DNA from: Megamerina dolium
Taxonomy: Eukaryota; Arthropoda; Insecta; Diptera; Megamerinidae
DNA: 64,000 nt
NCBI GenBank assembly: GCA_963854835.1
Contig: OY978526.1
Span: 92,015,140 to 92,079,139, forward strand
Reading direction: 5' to 3'
A model generated the notes under the pieces. The model did not search any database. It was not told the origin of the DNA and worked only from the letters and a program-made list of their open reading frames with translations. A program made the position numbers and the translations under genes. This document shows positions 12,401 through 24,420 of the stretch, piece by piece; the first letter of the stretch is position 1, and each line of letters begins with the position of its first letter.

Positions 12401-15400
12401 TACAATAATACATGAACCAATATATAATACTCATATGTCATTTAGAAAAATAACAAAAATTTGTGCGTTTTCGAGTGTACCATATCCAAAAGTATATGTA
12501 CTCTTAATTAAGAATAAACAAATTAAATTAATTCAGCAAAACAAAAAAAAAAAAAAGAAACAAAGAAATCAAAACTAAAATTGTTATTGACCATATACAT
12601 ATATACAATATATGTATACTATAATACCTAATAGATTCAATGAGGAAAAATATAATTGAACTACTTAAAAATAATAACAACAACAACAACTGATGTGTAA
12701 TTTTATTAGGGAACCAACAATTTTCTATTGAACACAAAACTACATTGACACCAAGTCGAGTATAAATACATAACATACAAGTATAAAGAAATGCAAAAGA
12801 AAAAAACAAATAATATCAATGAAATGATGACGATGAACTTTTAATATTCAAAATATCTCAAATAGAAAGGAACTTTCGATGAATGTACTACATATGACTC
12901 CACATAGTATATGTACTTATGGCGTGTCTATCAAATATAAAAAGGTCAAAATTAGTGAAAGAAAAAATTACAAATACATATTACCTATATTTAACATGAA
13001 AAATTAGAGCATCGCACTGAAAGCTTGTTAATTTTGAAAGCTTTGGTGAAGTATGCTAGCTAAGCACGGTGGCTACTCATATGAAGAGCAGCTCCAATAA
13101 AAAAAGAAATAGAAGATGAAAGGTTGCAATAAAAAAAAGCTTATTGCTTCCCTTTTAATCTCATAACTATAACAAAATAATTTTTAGAATGGGGAAATCA
13201 AAATTGGCGTAATGATTTAAGGCAACAATAATGACAGCAGCTTGAACTTTCAATATAGAAAATAAATGTGAATTACAAAAAATAATCAAGTAAAGATACA
13301 AGATAATATGTAGCAGTAGTAGTACTATTATGTACAATATATATATATAGTTTAAATAAATAATTAAGAAAAATTTCATATAAATATATGTATGTATGCA
13401 TTAAAGATAATTTACATATAATAATTATAATAATAATGTGTATAATTCTCTGTGATTTTCGTATTTATATATATATATGTATATGTAAATTGCAAGTAAC
13501 AAAAAATTAGTATATTTGAAAAAATTCCTTAAACAAAAAAAAAGGTAATTTTCTTATGTATACACTCATCCATATACATATGTACATATATGTTATATGT
13601 ATAAATATCGCATACATGAACACTTACATACACACACACAGGAATCGAATATTTTGGAGGTGCATTACCCCTAAATTACACTCTATATATGATCCAAAAG
13701 TATAAGTATTTAAATATAGTATATAAAAAAAAAAAGAAAAAGTAACTCATTTATGTTTTGAAACATTCAAAATTGTTTAACTATAATAACTTTGCTATTT
13801 ACTTGACTGTACAAACTATGCAAACTAATGAATAACAAAAAAACACACAAAAAACAAAAAAACCAAAAACATACATAATGCTATAATATCGTAGTTTTAA
13901 ACCAAGGTATATATATTAGAGTGGGTTAAGTTTTTTTTTTGTTCGATATAAGTTATATCTAAAATGCGATCTACAGATGATTCTGAGTAAAATTGCTAAA
14001 AAAAAAAAAACCAAAAGCTCTACTCACACATGTTCAAGACAGACTTTTTCCTTAATGCTCAAGCCTTGCTAACTTAAATCGTGCAATTAAAATATTGTCG
14101 ATTTTAATAAAGAAATACATAAAATATGTGATAGTGAATTTCTACAGAAGCAAAGTAAAACAACACATAGTGGATTTTTCGTAATCATGTTAATCGTACC
14201 GATTACCGTTTGAAATTGTCCATTATGTCCATTCCTTCTACGCCATACCGTTAACTGATAACTGACTTATTTGTTCTTATGGTTCCAATTATAGATCTAT
14301 TTTACCAAACCAACGCTTTTGCCAATGTGACACCCCAGTGAAGAAATTGTCCATTATATAAAACAGTTATCAAGAAACTGTTGAAATAGTTGATCAACTA
14401 AATCATAGCTACCATAAGCCAGGCAATGTGTCTAATTAAATTTCACCTATAAGCGGCGTCAATGAGCCGAAACTCCTTCTCTTCTTGATCAGTGAGCATT
14501 TCAGCAACAATCGGTTATATTCGAGGATTTCGATATTGTGCCGATTCACAGTAGGAAATCGGTAGCGATACTATTAGGCAAAAAGATATTTAAAATCATT
14601 TTTAGATGTCCCTTTCTTCAAGAAAAAAATCATCCCTATTTCTTCCAACTCCAAAAACAATATATATTTCAAATACTGAGGCGCTGACATCTCGAGGTTA
14701 TAGAGCAATTTTATCCAGTACTTTTGGCAATTGCCAATTGCTAGCCTATAGATGGGATCCATCGGTTAATATTAAAAAGCATTCAGAAGACATAACAGCT
14801 TCTTGCTGTTTATCAAATGAGACTGATCCGATCAGAAAAGTAAATCCCTTTAATTTGAGTTTGAACAATCTATGGAATTATATTGCAAATTCGTGCGAGT
14901 AATGTAATTTTAGTGTTCATAGTGATTCTGAAAGATGGTAGAAATACCTTTTAGCAAGCCTATAATCAGGAACCCAGCTATCTAGCTTATAGTCTCTTCA
15001 GCAATTTTACTGAAAATTATCTATAGATAATGTTTCGAAACTAACGTCATTTCATACAATAAATTCCACGCTAATATATATGCATTTATATGGTACATAT
15101 ATACAATATTTGATAAACATTTTTCCAATCACAAATTCCAATCTACATACATACAGGTATGTCTCTAAACATTATATTAAGTATCTATCATACATATTAA
15201 AATAAACATTTTTGTGATTGTAATGTCTAATCAAAGTAAATGTGTTAAAAAAATCATGAAGGGGGGGTGAAAAAAGAAATAATGCAAAATTATTTTGATT
15301 TTAGAAAGTTCTTACTAAATTCATGTCATGACTCTCTCGCATACTAACTACATTAATGAAACATGTGGTAACTTCTAAAAGTATTTTTGCTAGTGTTGCT

Positions 15401-17307
15401 AATTTGGCAGAGTGTGTGTGCTTTAAAAATCACAATAATAATTTCCAAATTAAATGAATTTCAAAAAAAGAAAAAAAGAAAATTAAAAGTATATTAAAAT
15501 TAATTTAAACAAATCGTAAAATGGTTGTGAACATTTCAAAGGAAAAACGAATTAATAATAATTTACGAGAGAAAACTTCAAAAAGAAAACAAAACAACAA
15601 AAAACGAAAAAAGAAGAAATAAAATTTACGTTGAATTTTATAAGCTTCTAATGTTCCAAATCAGCGCACACATGCGCCTTCTTATTTCCTCGATTTTCTT
15701 TCTCTTATCAAACATATATGAAGGATTCTGATAATACTTGTATTATTAATAATAATAATAGTTATAATAATAATGATGATTATGATAACATTAATTAGGG
15801 TTTATTTATTGAATGCCTTATAGTCATTACACATATATATATGTATATAAAATAGAGAAAATATGAAAAAAACAAAAATAAACCAAATAATTAAAAAGCA
15901 GAGAGAAAATGTTCAATGAAATACTACATACACACAAAATGTTGAAAATTTCGCCAAATGCTTGAGCAACTATTTTTTTTTTTGTTGAATATTGATTATG
16001 TGTGTATGTAATTTTGGAAATAATTATCCAACAACAACAACAAAATAACACAAATCAACATCATATCACAATAATTCGCTCAAATGAATGAAGAAAGCTT
16101 GCTATTGCATGTATGCATGGGGGCATATATGGTATCTAAATAAATGTACATATTTACGAATATAAATATGTTTGTATGCAAAATGGATAAACCTATATAA
16201 CATACATATATACATATGTTTGGTATGCAATAATGCGATGTCAATGTTTTTTACACTAGCGATATTCATACCGAACTCGTTACTTCGTCACTTCGTTACT
16301 TGTTACTAGTTAATAGTTTATGTTCACTTTGTTTTTGTCTTAATATTCAAATTAACGAATTAACGAACACAAATTAACGAGATGGCAAGACAAATGATTA
16401 TTTCGTTACTCGCTGAAACATCAGACGATGTCTCTTATAAGAATAATGAACTAACTAATAAACAAACTAGCAAGATCGGCGTGAATATCGCTAATAAAAA
16501 CTTTCTAAAATTAAGAACACAAGAAGAAAATGAAAAACCAATTCAAATACTTTTGCATTATTTCCCTTTTTTTGTTTTGTTCATTTATTCCTTGTTATCA
16601 AAGTATGAAGAATGAATGCTGTGTAAAATTTCCATATTAATTGAAAGGTACTTGTATCACTAATACAATGAATACAAACGAATCTAATAATGATGAACAA
16701 ATAAATTAAGAAAATAAAAAAAATTTAATAAATATTGGTAGATTTTAGCAAACAAACACACAAAAAAAAAAGACAAAACAAAAACAAACAGAGAGTTAGA
16801 ATGATAATATGAAGGAAGCATATAGCTATTATACTCAAATAAATATACAAAATTTTATAATTTTTTATTTTTTTTCAAAAATATTCTCAAATTATAATCA
16901 TTAATATAATAACAAATCTAATCGTACATATAAAAATATTCTCACACATACTTATGTACATACAAACAAACAAACAAAGAAACAAGTGAAGAAGAATTAC
17001 TTAATTGTGATGCTAAATGAATGATGAGTTAATTGTACTAAAGTAGAATTTAAGAAAATTAAGTAGGCCATACTAATAATGTATAATCAAATTAAGAAAA
17101 TGTTGTAAACGAGATTTTATTTATTCAAAAAGTAATATATGTGTGCATACATACATTACTACAAATCAAGTAATTACTTTGACAGAAAACACAAACGACA
17201 AAAAATTGATTCAGTTTATAAGCAGGAGCTCAAATGTCCATGCGTATATGCAGAAGATCATTATACATACAATATGAAACAGAAAAGAAAATCATAAACA
17301 TAAACAC
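9421..17307. other. AT-rich gene-poor stretch
   Basis: Mostly A/T runs, CA and TATA-type microsatellites and CAA runs. Open frames here have Ile/Phe/Lys/Tyr composition typical of random AT-rich DNA. The most complex part is 14190-15000, including a 98-codon plus frame at 14606-14902, but I could not connect it to any family. Apart from the 12-bp-arm hairpin at 11974-12016, nothing here is supported as a gene or element. Confidence 0.45.
11974..12016. repeat. Small perfect hairpin
   Basis: AGTTTTTGATAG at 11974-11985 is the exact reverse complement of CTATCAAAAACT at 12005-12016, leaving a 19-nt loop. The arms are too short for a typical insect pre-miRNA, and no role is implied. Confidence 0.6.
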
Positions 17308-17543
17308 TAGTGATGGGTGATTTTTCATTATCGGTGATTAAATCACTCGCCATAGTGATTTCTACTGCTAGTCAACGATAACGTGATTATGCTGCTAATA
17401 TCATATTTCGCTGTTAGTGAACAAAATCGCTATGCTGATTTTTACTGCTAGTCGACAATAACAGTGATTGGTGATATTTCGCTGTGAAAATAAAATCGTG
17501 ATAGTTCAAAAAATCACCGTGATTTAAAAATCGCTCATCACTA
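17308..17543. mobile_element. MITE with 18-bp inverted ends, hAT-like
   Basis: The ends TAGTGATGGGTGATTTTT and AAAAATCGCTCATCACTA are inverted copies with two mismatches and enclose a 236-bp element full of GTGATT/AATCAC motifs. Ends beginning TAGTGATG resemble hAT-type termini. Flanking octamers ATAAACAC and ACGCACAC agree at 5 of 8 positions, as expected of a decayed 8-bp target duplication, but this is not conclusive. No coding capacity. Confidence 0.65.
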
Positions 17544-18631
17544 ACGCACACACATGCCCTACAACACTAATGACAAACACAAAATTGCAAAAATGCGAAA
17601 ATTCTAAAACAAAAGCTGCATTTACTAAGTTTAAACAAATGATCAAGCAACAATTTACTACACTCAAATAAAATATCAATTATGATAGAATAATACAATA
17701 TTTGAAATACTTATCCACACACATGCATACACACACATCAGCCAGCCATCATGTAGTATGTAGGTGCATAAAATGCGGCATATTTATTTCGCATGCATTC
17801 ATTTTTAATAAAATACATTAATACATCCAAACACACAATACATATAAAAGTAAATAAAATATGAAAAAATATAATTCCAATTATAAACTGACAACCAGAA
17901 CAACAACAACAACAAAGTCAGCTAACAAAAATTCCTTCTCAAGTCTTTCCTAAATAAATAATTAATAATTGCAAAAGAAAAATAAAATATGCCTTAAATA
18001 TTTTAACTTGAATGAGAAAGTATATAATTAAATATTTATAAAATACATTAAAACAATACAAACAAACAAAAAGTCATTGCTAACTGAAGACAATTTCAGA
18101 ATTAAGATCCCACCACCGCCACATCTTCACTATCCCATACAAAAATAATGACAAAATAATAAAGACTAACTTGTGGAATTTGATTGAATATGCAATTGAA
18201 CAAATGGATGATAATGAGAAATTATTAAAAAAAAAAGAAGGTTAAAAAAACAACAGAAAACTATAAATAATATTTGTATGTAGTACATGAAAGAGTGATT
18301 TAAATGATATTGTATTCGTATCGAAATCATCCGCCCACATAATTTATACATTTTAAAAAAATGTCAAATGTCAAATACAAATACAATACACAGTTCCCGC
18401 ACCTTCCCAAATTTCCACAATTTCCAACCCAACTCAAAATCAACGAATGGCCAAAGATCATATAATTCTTCATATGCGTGAATGCGACAAATATACATAC
18501 AACTGAGTGTTTCACTGAGTGATCACTGTGTACACTTTAAGCGAACTTCATTAAATATTGAATTAAAAGAATATTCGAATTATTATCAATTGAGTGTATT
18601 CTTTTGAGAAAATAGTAAATGATGAATTCCC

Positions 18632-19099
18632 AAATAGCATATTTCCATTATGAGATTTCGAGTAAATTGCTCTATTTCCATTACCTAAAGTGATTTATTT
18701 TTGATATTTCCTGTTTTTCATTATATTTTCTTATTTTGAAGCGTTGCGAAATGAACAAAGACCTGGCAAAATTGACGTTCACACCTACAAATTTCAGAAT
18801 TTGATTGTGAATAGTCAACAGTAAACAACATTGTTTGTTTTAACGTATCGCTAATACGTAAGGGTGCCATACAGGAGAGCAATGTCAATTTCGCTACCAC
18901 TTTGTTTATTGAACTATGCTAGCGGGATGATATGATTAAACTTGTAATTTCAGTTTAATTCACTTAATGTTTGTTTTATTATTTGTATTATTATTAATAC
19001 AATTTTCCAAGAAGAGACATTGTAAAGGTATATAAATATCGCTTTTTTTCTCTGGCTATTGGAAAAATTTATAAATCTCATAATGGAAATATGCTATTT
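18632..19099. mobile_element. 468-bp MITE with perfect 27-bp terminal inverted repeats
   Basis: Left arm 18632-18658 starts AAATAGCATATTTCCATTAT and is perfectly inverted at 19073-19099. The interior is AT-rich and non-coding. No clear target-site duplication was found next to the arms, so the superfamily is uncertain. Confidence 0.7.
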
Positions 19100-19630
19100 T
19101 TGTGCATGGTGTCACATTTTTCTTCCATGCCATGAGATCTATTGCATGAGCTTTGGTCATCCTTATATCCCTTATATCCCTAAATCCCTAAATGGCTAAA
19201 CAGAGAGATTGAATTAAATTCATATATATTCAAACATTTCCTGCAATTATATACAAACGCATTTTTCAATGCGATTTCATCGGACGCAGAGGAAGCGCGC
19301 CACACTACAGTTTGAGAAGAAAGAAGCAAGTTGAGCCCATAGCTCCCATCCTGAGTACAGGTATGCAAATTTATGTTTTTCAGCTTGATTTGATTTTATT
19401 TCGATATTATAAACCAAATATTATTAATTATGTAAGTGAAATTTCTTCCATATTAACCTGCTGCTCTTCACCTCCAGTCTTAAACAACTCGCCAAGAAGC
19501 TCGGGAATTTAAATCGCTAATCAGTCACTTGACCTTCTCAAAAAATTTTCGAGTGTCATTCATGTCTCTACTCATCATCTCTATCTTCTGACGGTCCCGT
19601 CTTTCTAGTTCACTCTCCTTGCGCATGAAA

Positions 19631-19960
19631 ACACGTTCCGTCCTTTCTGCATTCCTTCCGTCGATCATTACGCGACCAATTTGGTTTCTCGATCTAGAGA
19701 CAGTCACGTCACTTTGTGGATGCCGAGATGTTGGAATCTGGTACTACACCATCCGTCCTTATTGCATTCCTTACGTAGGTCATTGCGCAACCAATTTGAT
19801 TTCTCGATCTAGAGACAGTCACGTCGCTTTGTGGATGTCGAGATGTTAGAATATGGTACTACACCTTCCGTCCATCCTGTATTCCTTCCGTCTATCATTT
19901 CTTGATCTAGAGACAGTCACGTCGTTTTGTGGATGCCGAGATGTTGGAGTCTGGTACTAC
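19631..19960. repeat. Tandem repeat, about 115-bp unit, three copies
   Basis: Units start at 19631, 19746 and 19861. Each begins with an ACACSWTCCGTCC-like box, carries TCGATCTAGAGACAGTCACG (TTGATC... in unit 3) and ends GATGTTGGAATCTGGTACTA or a variant. The third unit is shorter by roughly 15 bp because it lacks the GACCAATTTG segment. An overlapping 76-codon frame reflects the repeat and is not a gene. Confidence 0.85.
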
Positions 19961-20236
19961 TAATTGCCATGTTGCGGTGCAGTCGATTTTCCGATAGTTG
20001 GACCATATCTGAGTTGCATGAACTGCAAATTATAAGCGCAAATTATCTGAGTTCCGCTTCAACGTTGATCAGTTGAGTGGTTGAAATTGCGGAATTTATG
20101 TTTCAAACCCGATTCACAGCGTTGATACATTTAATTATTTGATCTAATGTGAGTGCACGGCTGACATTTCATTTAAAAACATATGACGTTTTCATTTTTC
20201 AAACAAATATATCATCATTTTCATTTATCGAATATG

Positions 20237-21022
20237 TAGGTTGCCTTTTATATTTAAAAAAAAATATGATCTAATACATTTTCGTCAAATCTGACATTTA
20301 CATTGGAAAATTTGACATTTTTCAGCATAAACATACTCAGAACGTTTTGATGTACAAATGCTATTTGTGTTGTTTACAGTGACTTGAAAAATTTATCTCG
20401 GTGCAAAAATCGATTTAACTCATGAATTATCTCAACTCAACAGTGCTTTGGTCATCGATCATGCGGCCTTTGGCGATGAAGCACCAACCCTCCAAACAAT
20501 TCATAACTGGTTGAACGAATTCAAGCGTGGTCGCCGTTAGCTCCAGGACGAATTTCGTAAAAGTTGTCAAAAATCGTTCATTGTCAGATGCCAGAAACCA
20601 TCGATGCTGTACGTGAACTGATAATGAAAGATCATCATGTGTCATACCGTGAGATAGAGGCATTCTTGGGCATTTGTTGCACCGCCATGCATTCGATATT
20701 GCATGCTGTCACTTAGCTGTCAAAAAGAAAAAAGGTTCACGTCGATTGGTGCAAAGAAATGATGAAAAAATTCAATCGCTGTAAGATTGTGACAGGTGAC
20801 AAATCATGGATATATGCGTATGATCCCGAAACAAGACAGCAATCGACCATGTGGGTCTTCCAAGACGAGCCAAACCCAACAAAAACCATATTTTGTGAGA
20901 TGTCTCAGTTGGAGTGGCAAAAATGTTTCAAAAATTGGTTTGAGCCATGGAGAATACTTTGAAAAAAAAAAAATAAATAATTTTGATAGATTACGTACTT
21001 TTTAAAAGAATATAAAAGGCAA
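20237..21022 (+). mobile_element. Internally deleted mariner element with terminal inverted repeats
   Basis: GGTTGCCTTTTATATTTAAA at 20239 is inverted at 21005-21022 (TATAAAAGGCAACT). Between them, plus-strand frames give mariner transposase pieces. These include an N-terminal helix-turn-helix segment ending LNEFKRGRR, a stop, then VTGDKSWIYAYDPETRQQST (normally GDESWIYAYEPET, so the Glu after the first catalytic Asp is changed) and VFQDEPNPTK. The sequence then jumps straight to the C-terminal WQKCFKNWFEPW region, so the part with the second and third catalytic Asp is missing. Frameshifts and stops confirm a dead copy. Confidence 0.8.
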
Positions 21023-21030
21023 CTCTCATA

Positions 21031-21780
21031 TAAATTTGTTTGTTTTTATCTCTATTTCAAAAATTGAAATACATCTTTGCAAATGTTCCTTTTTTAAGCA
21101 TCTACCATGTAAATTAACATCATAAAAACTAATACTATCTTATAATTAGCTTTTGAATGCTGAATAAATTGAGAGCAAAATATTTTTTTTAGAAAGGAAG
21201 GCAACGATAGTTTTTTATTATTATTAAGCCGAATAACCATTCAAACCTTACAACTTTTTCTGCAGGGTTCATTTAAATGTACATATGTGTATGTATATAT
21301 TGCTTTTGTGCAATTAAAACATGTTTTTTTTTTCGTTTCTGTTTCGATATACAGATTTCATACCCCGTCGAGCAGCTTTCGCTGCAGCTGCTCTCTTTCT
21401 AGTTTGTTGTTGTTGTTGCTTTAAATGCATTTACTAAAACAGCATTCAATACTAATCCCAACAAACCAAACTATTGTGAAAAACTAACTATTAGCTTACA
21501 TAGTATATGTGTATGCATGTAAATATAAGGCTTGGGAAGTTGATGTACCGGGTTGAAAATAATTGCTCACGGAAGAATTTTCTCAAAAAATAGTTTTATT
21601 TTAATTTTTCTTTTTTTTTTGTTTGCTGGGTATGCCGTTTATCTGGTATTATGTACATTTATGCTTGTGGGAGCTTGCTTATTTACTGTTTTATTATTGA
21701 TGTTGCTTTTATTGATGTTGCTGATGTGGCCATACTAAAGGTACTGTTGTAATTGTTGTAAAATCAGCTACCAGCTGTGA
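21031..21780. other. Non-coding sequence, possible 3' UTR of the small minus-strand gene
   Basis: No coding feature seen. It contains GTT-rich runs. On the minus strand AATAAAA-type motifs near 21700-21720 would suit polyadenylation of the small gene ending at 21781. Confidence 0.35.
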
Positions 21781-21975
21781 TTACTTTATGCTTTCCAGGT
21801 CAACATCGTGTTGAACTACATATATTCGATGCTGTTGCAATTGTTGTTGGTTTGCTGTGATTGCGATGGGTGCTTTTGCTATCGTTGTTGTTGTTGCTGT
21901 GTTAATGTTATTTAGAGTTGCCATAATTGCAAAAATAAATGCAACAATAAAGAGTATATTTTCACTTTTATACAT
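21781..21975 (-). CDS. Candidate small secreted peptide, 64 aa
   Basis: A complete short frame, ATG to TAA. It begins with a Lys-containing n-region and a hydrophobic stretch (NILFIVAFIFAIMATL) that reads as a signal peptide, followed by a Thr/Ala-rich and Gln-rich segment and a polar tail ending HDVDLESIK. AATAAAA motifs lie 55-75 bp past the stop. No family is recognised, and no TATA box or intron is evident. CAA/GTT triplet runs are common in this genome and could make a chance frame look like this, so expression evidence would decide. Confidence 0.35.
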   Translation of the reverse strand: MYKSENILFIVAFIFAIMATLNNINTATTTTIAKAPIAITANQQQLQQHRIYVVQHDVDLESIK

Positions 21976-22688
21976 ATAACCATGTTGAGAGATCGTTTGC
22001 GGTTTATTTGATATTTGTAAAAATGACTTTTGTTTAGTTTTTTTTGTGAATTACCAGAAAAATCAGAGCTAACCTAGACCACACTGGATTTAACCTACTC
22101 AAATAAGGTTTTCCCGTCGGGTACACTGCTTGACGAAATAAAAATGTCTCTGGTGCGACCACTGTGTTATTGGTTTTTGTGTTCCGAGTATATGGTAGGA
22201 AATTTGCTTTCACAAATGCCATAAATGCCAGGTGAAATATGTAATAAATGTAGGTGGTATTTTTAGCGAAAGATTCCGCAATAACAGAGTTAATCAGAAT
22301 TATTGTTTTTAAAGCCAAACAAAAAACTACATTTAACAATTTGAGATCAGTATCGAGCAGACAAGTAGAGCATCCTTTAACGAGAGGTATCATTTTAAAT
22401 TAAGAGAAATAACGCTACATTTTTGTAAAAAGACCTAATAATTTTATTTCAATCTAAAGTACAAGCTCTGAGGTTAGTAATGGAACATAACACCTGCACA
22501 AATGTCCTCCGCTATTCTTCTTGCATATCGCCATTTTTTTATGAACATTTTCATAAGATTTTCACATAATTGCAGCTATATCTCGCGAATAATAAAGAAA
22601 AAGTCAAATGGCGTTGTCGTACGATCTCGGCGTCTCCTCAAAGTCTCCATTTCGAGGAATCACACAAAAAAAAAAATAAGTGATACTT

Positions 22689-23062
22689 AAAACCCCGAAG
22701 GGCCGAGCTTCTCTTCAACTACTGTTGTGCGTGTTTAAATTTTCGACAGTATTAGAAGGGACCTACTTATTTTAGCCGGTGCCGAACGACAGAACATTAT
22801 TAGCAGGGACCTACTTATTTTAGTCGATTCCGAAGGGCAGAACTCTTGCGACATCACTTATGCTGAACTTTGTAACAGAGTTCTTTTGGACACTTTTCCA
22901 TGGCAAATTGTTACTGCCGGAAGAATTGCCAATTACTTGCGTGGGTAATGTTCGAAAGAAAAATATTTTCCATATTAAATTTGTTGTGCTTCTGCCGGGG
23001 ATTGAACCCACGACCTGCATATTAGAAGGCCAACACACTAACCACTGGGCAACGGCATCCAC
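22689..23062 (-). mobile_element. tRNA-derived SINE, most complete copy
   Basis: Read on the minus strand, the head starts GATGCCGTTGCCCAGTGG, with an A-box-like GCCCAGTGGTTA. A TTCTAA anticodon-loop-like stretch follows (TCT anticodon, suggesting an Arg tRNA ancestor), then a B box (GTGGGTTCAATCCCCGGC). The body shared with the other copies follows. Inside it a 35-40 bp block containing AAAATAAGTAGGTCCC occurs twice in tandem. An apparent 82-aa minus frame over the head is just the tRNA-like sequence translated. Confidence 0.75.
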
Positions 23063-23973
23063 AATCATACGTCTGAAAAATTTTCACTCAATATAGTCAT
23101 TGTTTCACCAGCTCTCCATGTCCATAGCATCCATCAGCCCAAAAAAAGTCAGTCAACATTTTTCGGTGGCGGTTGAAATACCATATATTTAAAATTTGAT
23201 TGAACAGCAAGGCTCCTTCAATTTTTTTTCATGTTTTGCACAGGATCGAAGAATATAGCGCCTCTTAAAATACTCAAAATCTATGGACAATGGCATTAAA
23301 TGATCAATGAACACTAGCAACATTTAGAACATCTAAAAAATTAATCGACAAAATGAGTGTAAAAGCATTAAATTGTATAAAATTTTACGTAATTTTTCAT
23401 TGTTAAAATAAAACTTCGTATGCTAAATTCCAAATTTTTATTTTTATTTTTTCAATAGATCCATCTCAGATCATAGATCATCGATCTTCTTGGTTTCTAC
23501 TTGTATCCTCGTATGCTTATATTAATAATTTAAATTGTATATTCATTTGTTTACCGATTTATTGAAATTAAGAAGTGCACGTTTACTCGCAATATTTGAA
23601 AATCTGTATCCAGAAGATATGAGAACGTGACGCAAATGTGACGTGAGTTATATGTACGAGTACATATATTTGAAGAATAGACGTAAACAAATTAATTAAA
23701 TTCACACACATAAACGCAGTTAAAGAAGAATAAGAAGAAGGAAGGGCGAAACAAAAAATTAATGCAAAACACAAATAAGAAAAAAAAAATAAAAAATTTT
23801 CATCAATAAGATTTTTAGAACAGCTATGGTTTTGGAAAGCGAAAATGGCTCAAGTTAGCATAAGACAAATTGGAGATAATCATGACTGTTTTGAATAACT
23901 AAATTTCATAATATGGTTTAATTTGTTGTGGTGGTACCATTAACAAAAAGATTTCTTATAACCAGTCATATCC
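23063..23973. other. No recognisable feature
   Basis: AT-rich sequence. No coding frame or element assignment could be supported. Confidence 0.4.
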
Positions 23974-24006
23974 AGTGCCGTAGCCAGGATTTTGTGGAAG
24001 GGGAGA
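23974..24006. mobile_element. Possible hAT transposon terminus
   Basis: CAGTGCCGTAGCCAGGATTT followed by a G-rich stretch resembles the CAGTGGCGTAGCCAGG-type ends of insect hAT non-autonomous elements. No partner end was located nearby. Confidence 0.35.
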
Positions 24007-24420
24007 TCTGGTAAATATTTTTTTATGCATACATAAGTAACATAAAAAGAAATAAAAATCAAATATATGTACGTAAGCATTTCTATAGATAAGCATATGT
24101 ACATATTAAACATATTATTATTTGGTTAACCTCGTGTTATGGCTGTTAGATACTTGTAGTTGTTGTTTTCGTCTACTTGATATGAAATCTGTTTGTGCTT
24201 TTCAAACCACAAAAGAAAAATAAATAAGGAGAAAAAGAATATGTTGTGAAATAAACCAAAAATAGATTAGACGAGATAGAAGGCGAAATATACCTCCCGC
24301 CTTCGAAGATGTCTTGCAGAAACGAGGAAGTCATCGACGACATAATAATTCATTTTGGAGTATGTCATCGAAGACCAATTAGATGATGTGTTTAACAAGA
24401 AGACTCGTAGACTCGTATTC

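Noticed and set aside
14606..14902. 98-aa plus-strand frame with mixed composition
   Set aside because: The most protein-like frame in the AT-rich desert, but no homology recognised, no splice or promoter support, and an opposite-strand frame overlaps it.
22034..22393. 119-aa minus-strand frame upstream of the small peptide gene
   Set aside because: Hydrophobic but without recognisable domain, signal or gene structure; likely chance.
22985..23062. Functional tRNA gene on minus
   Set aside because: A and B boxes are present but the stems do not pair cleanly and the sequence continues into a dispersed body, so it is a SINE head.
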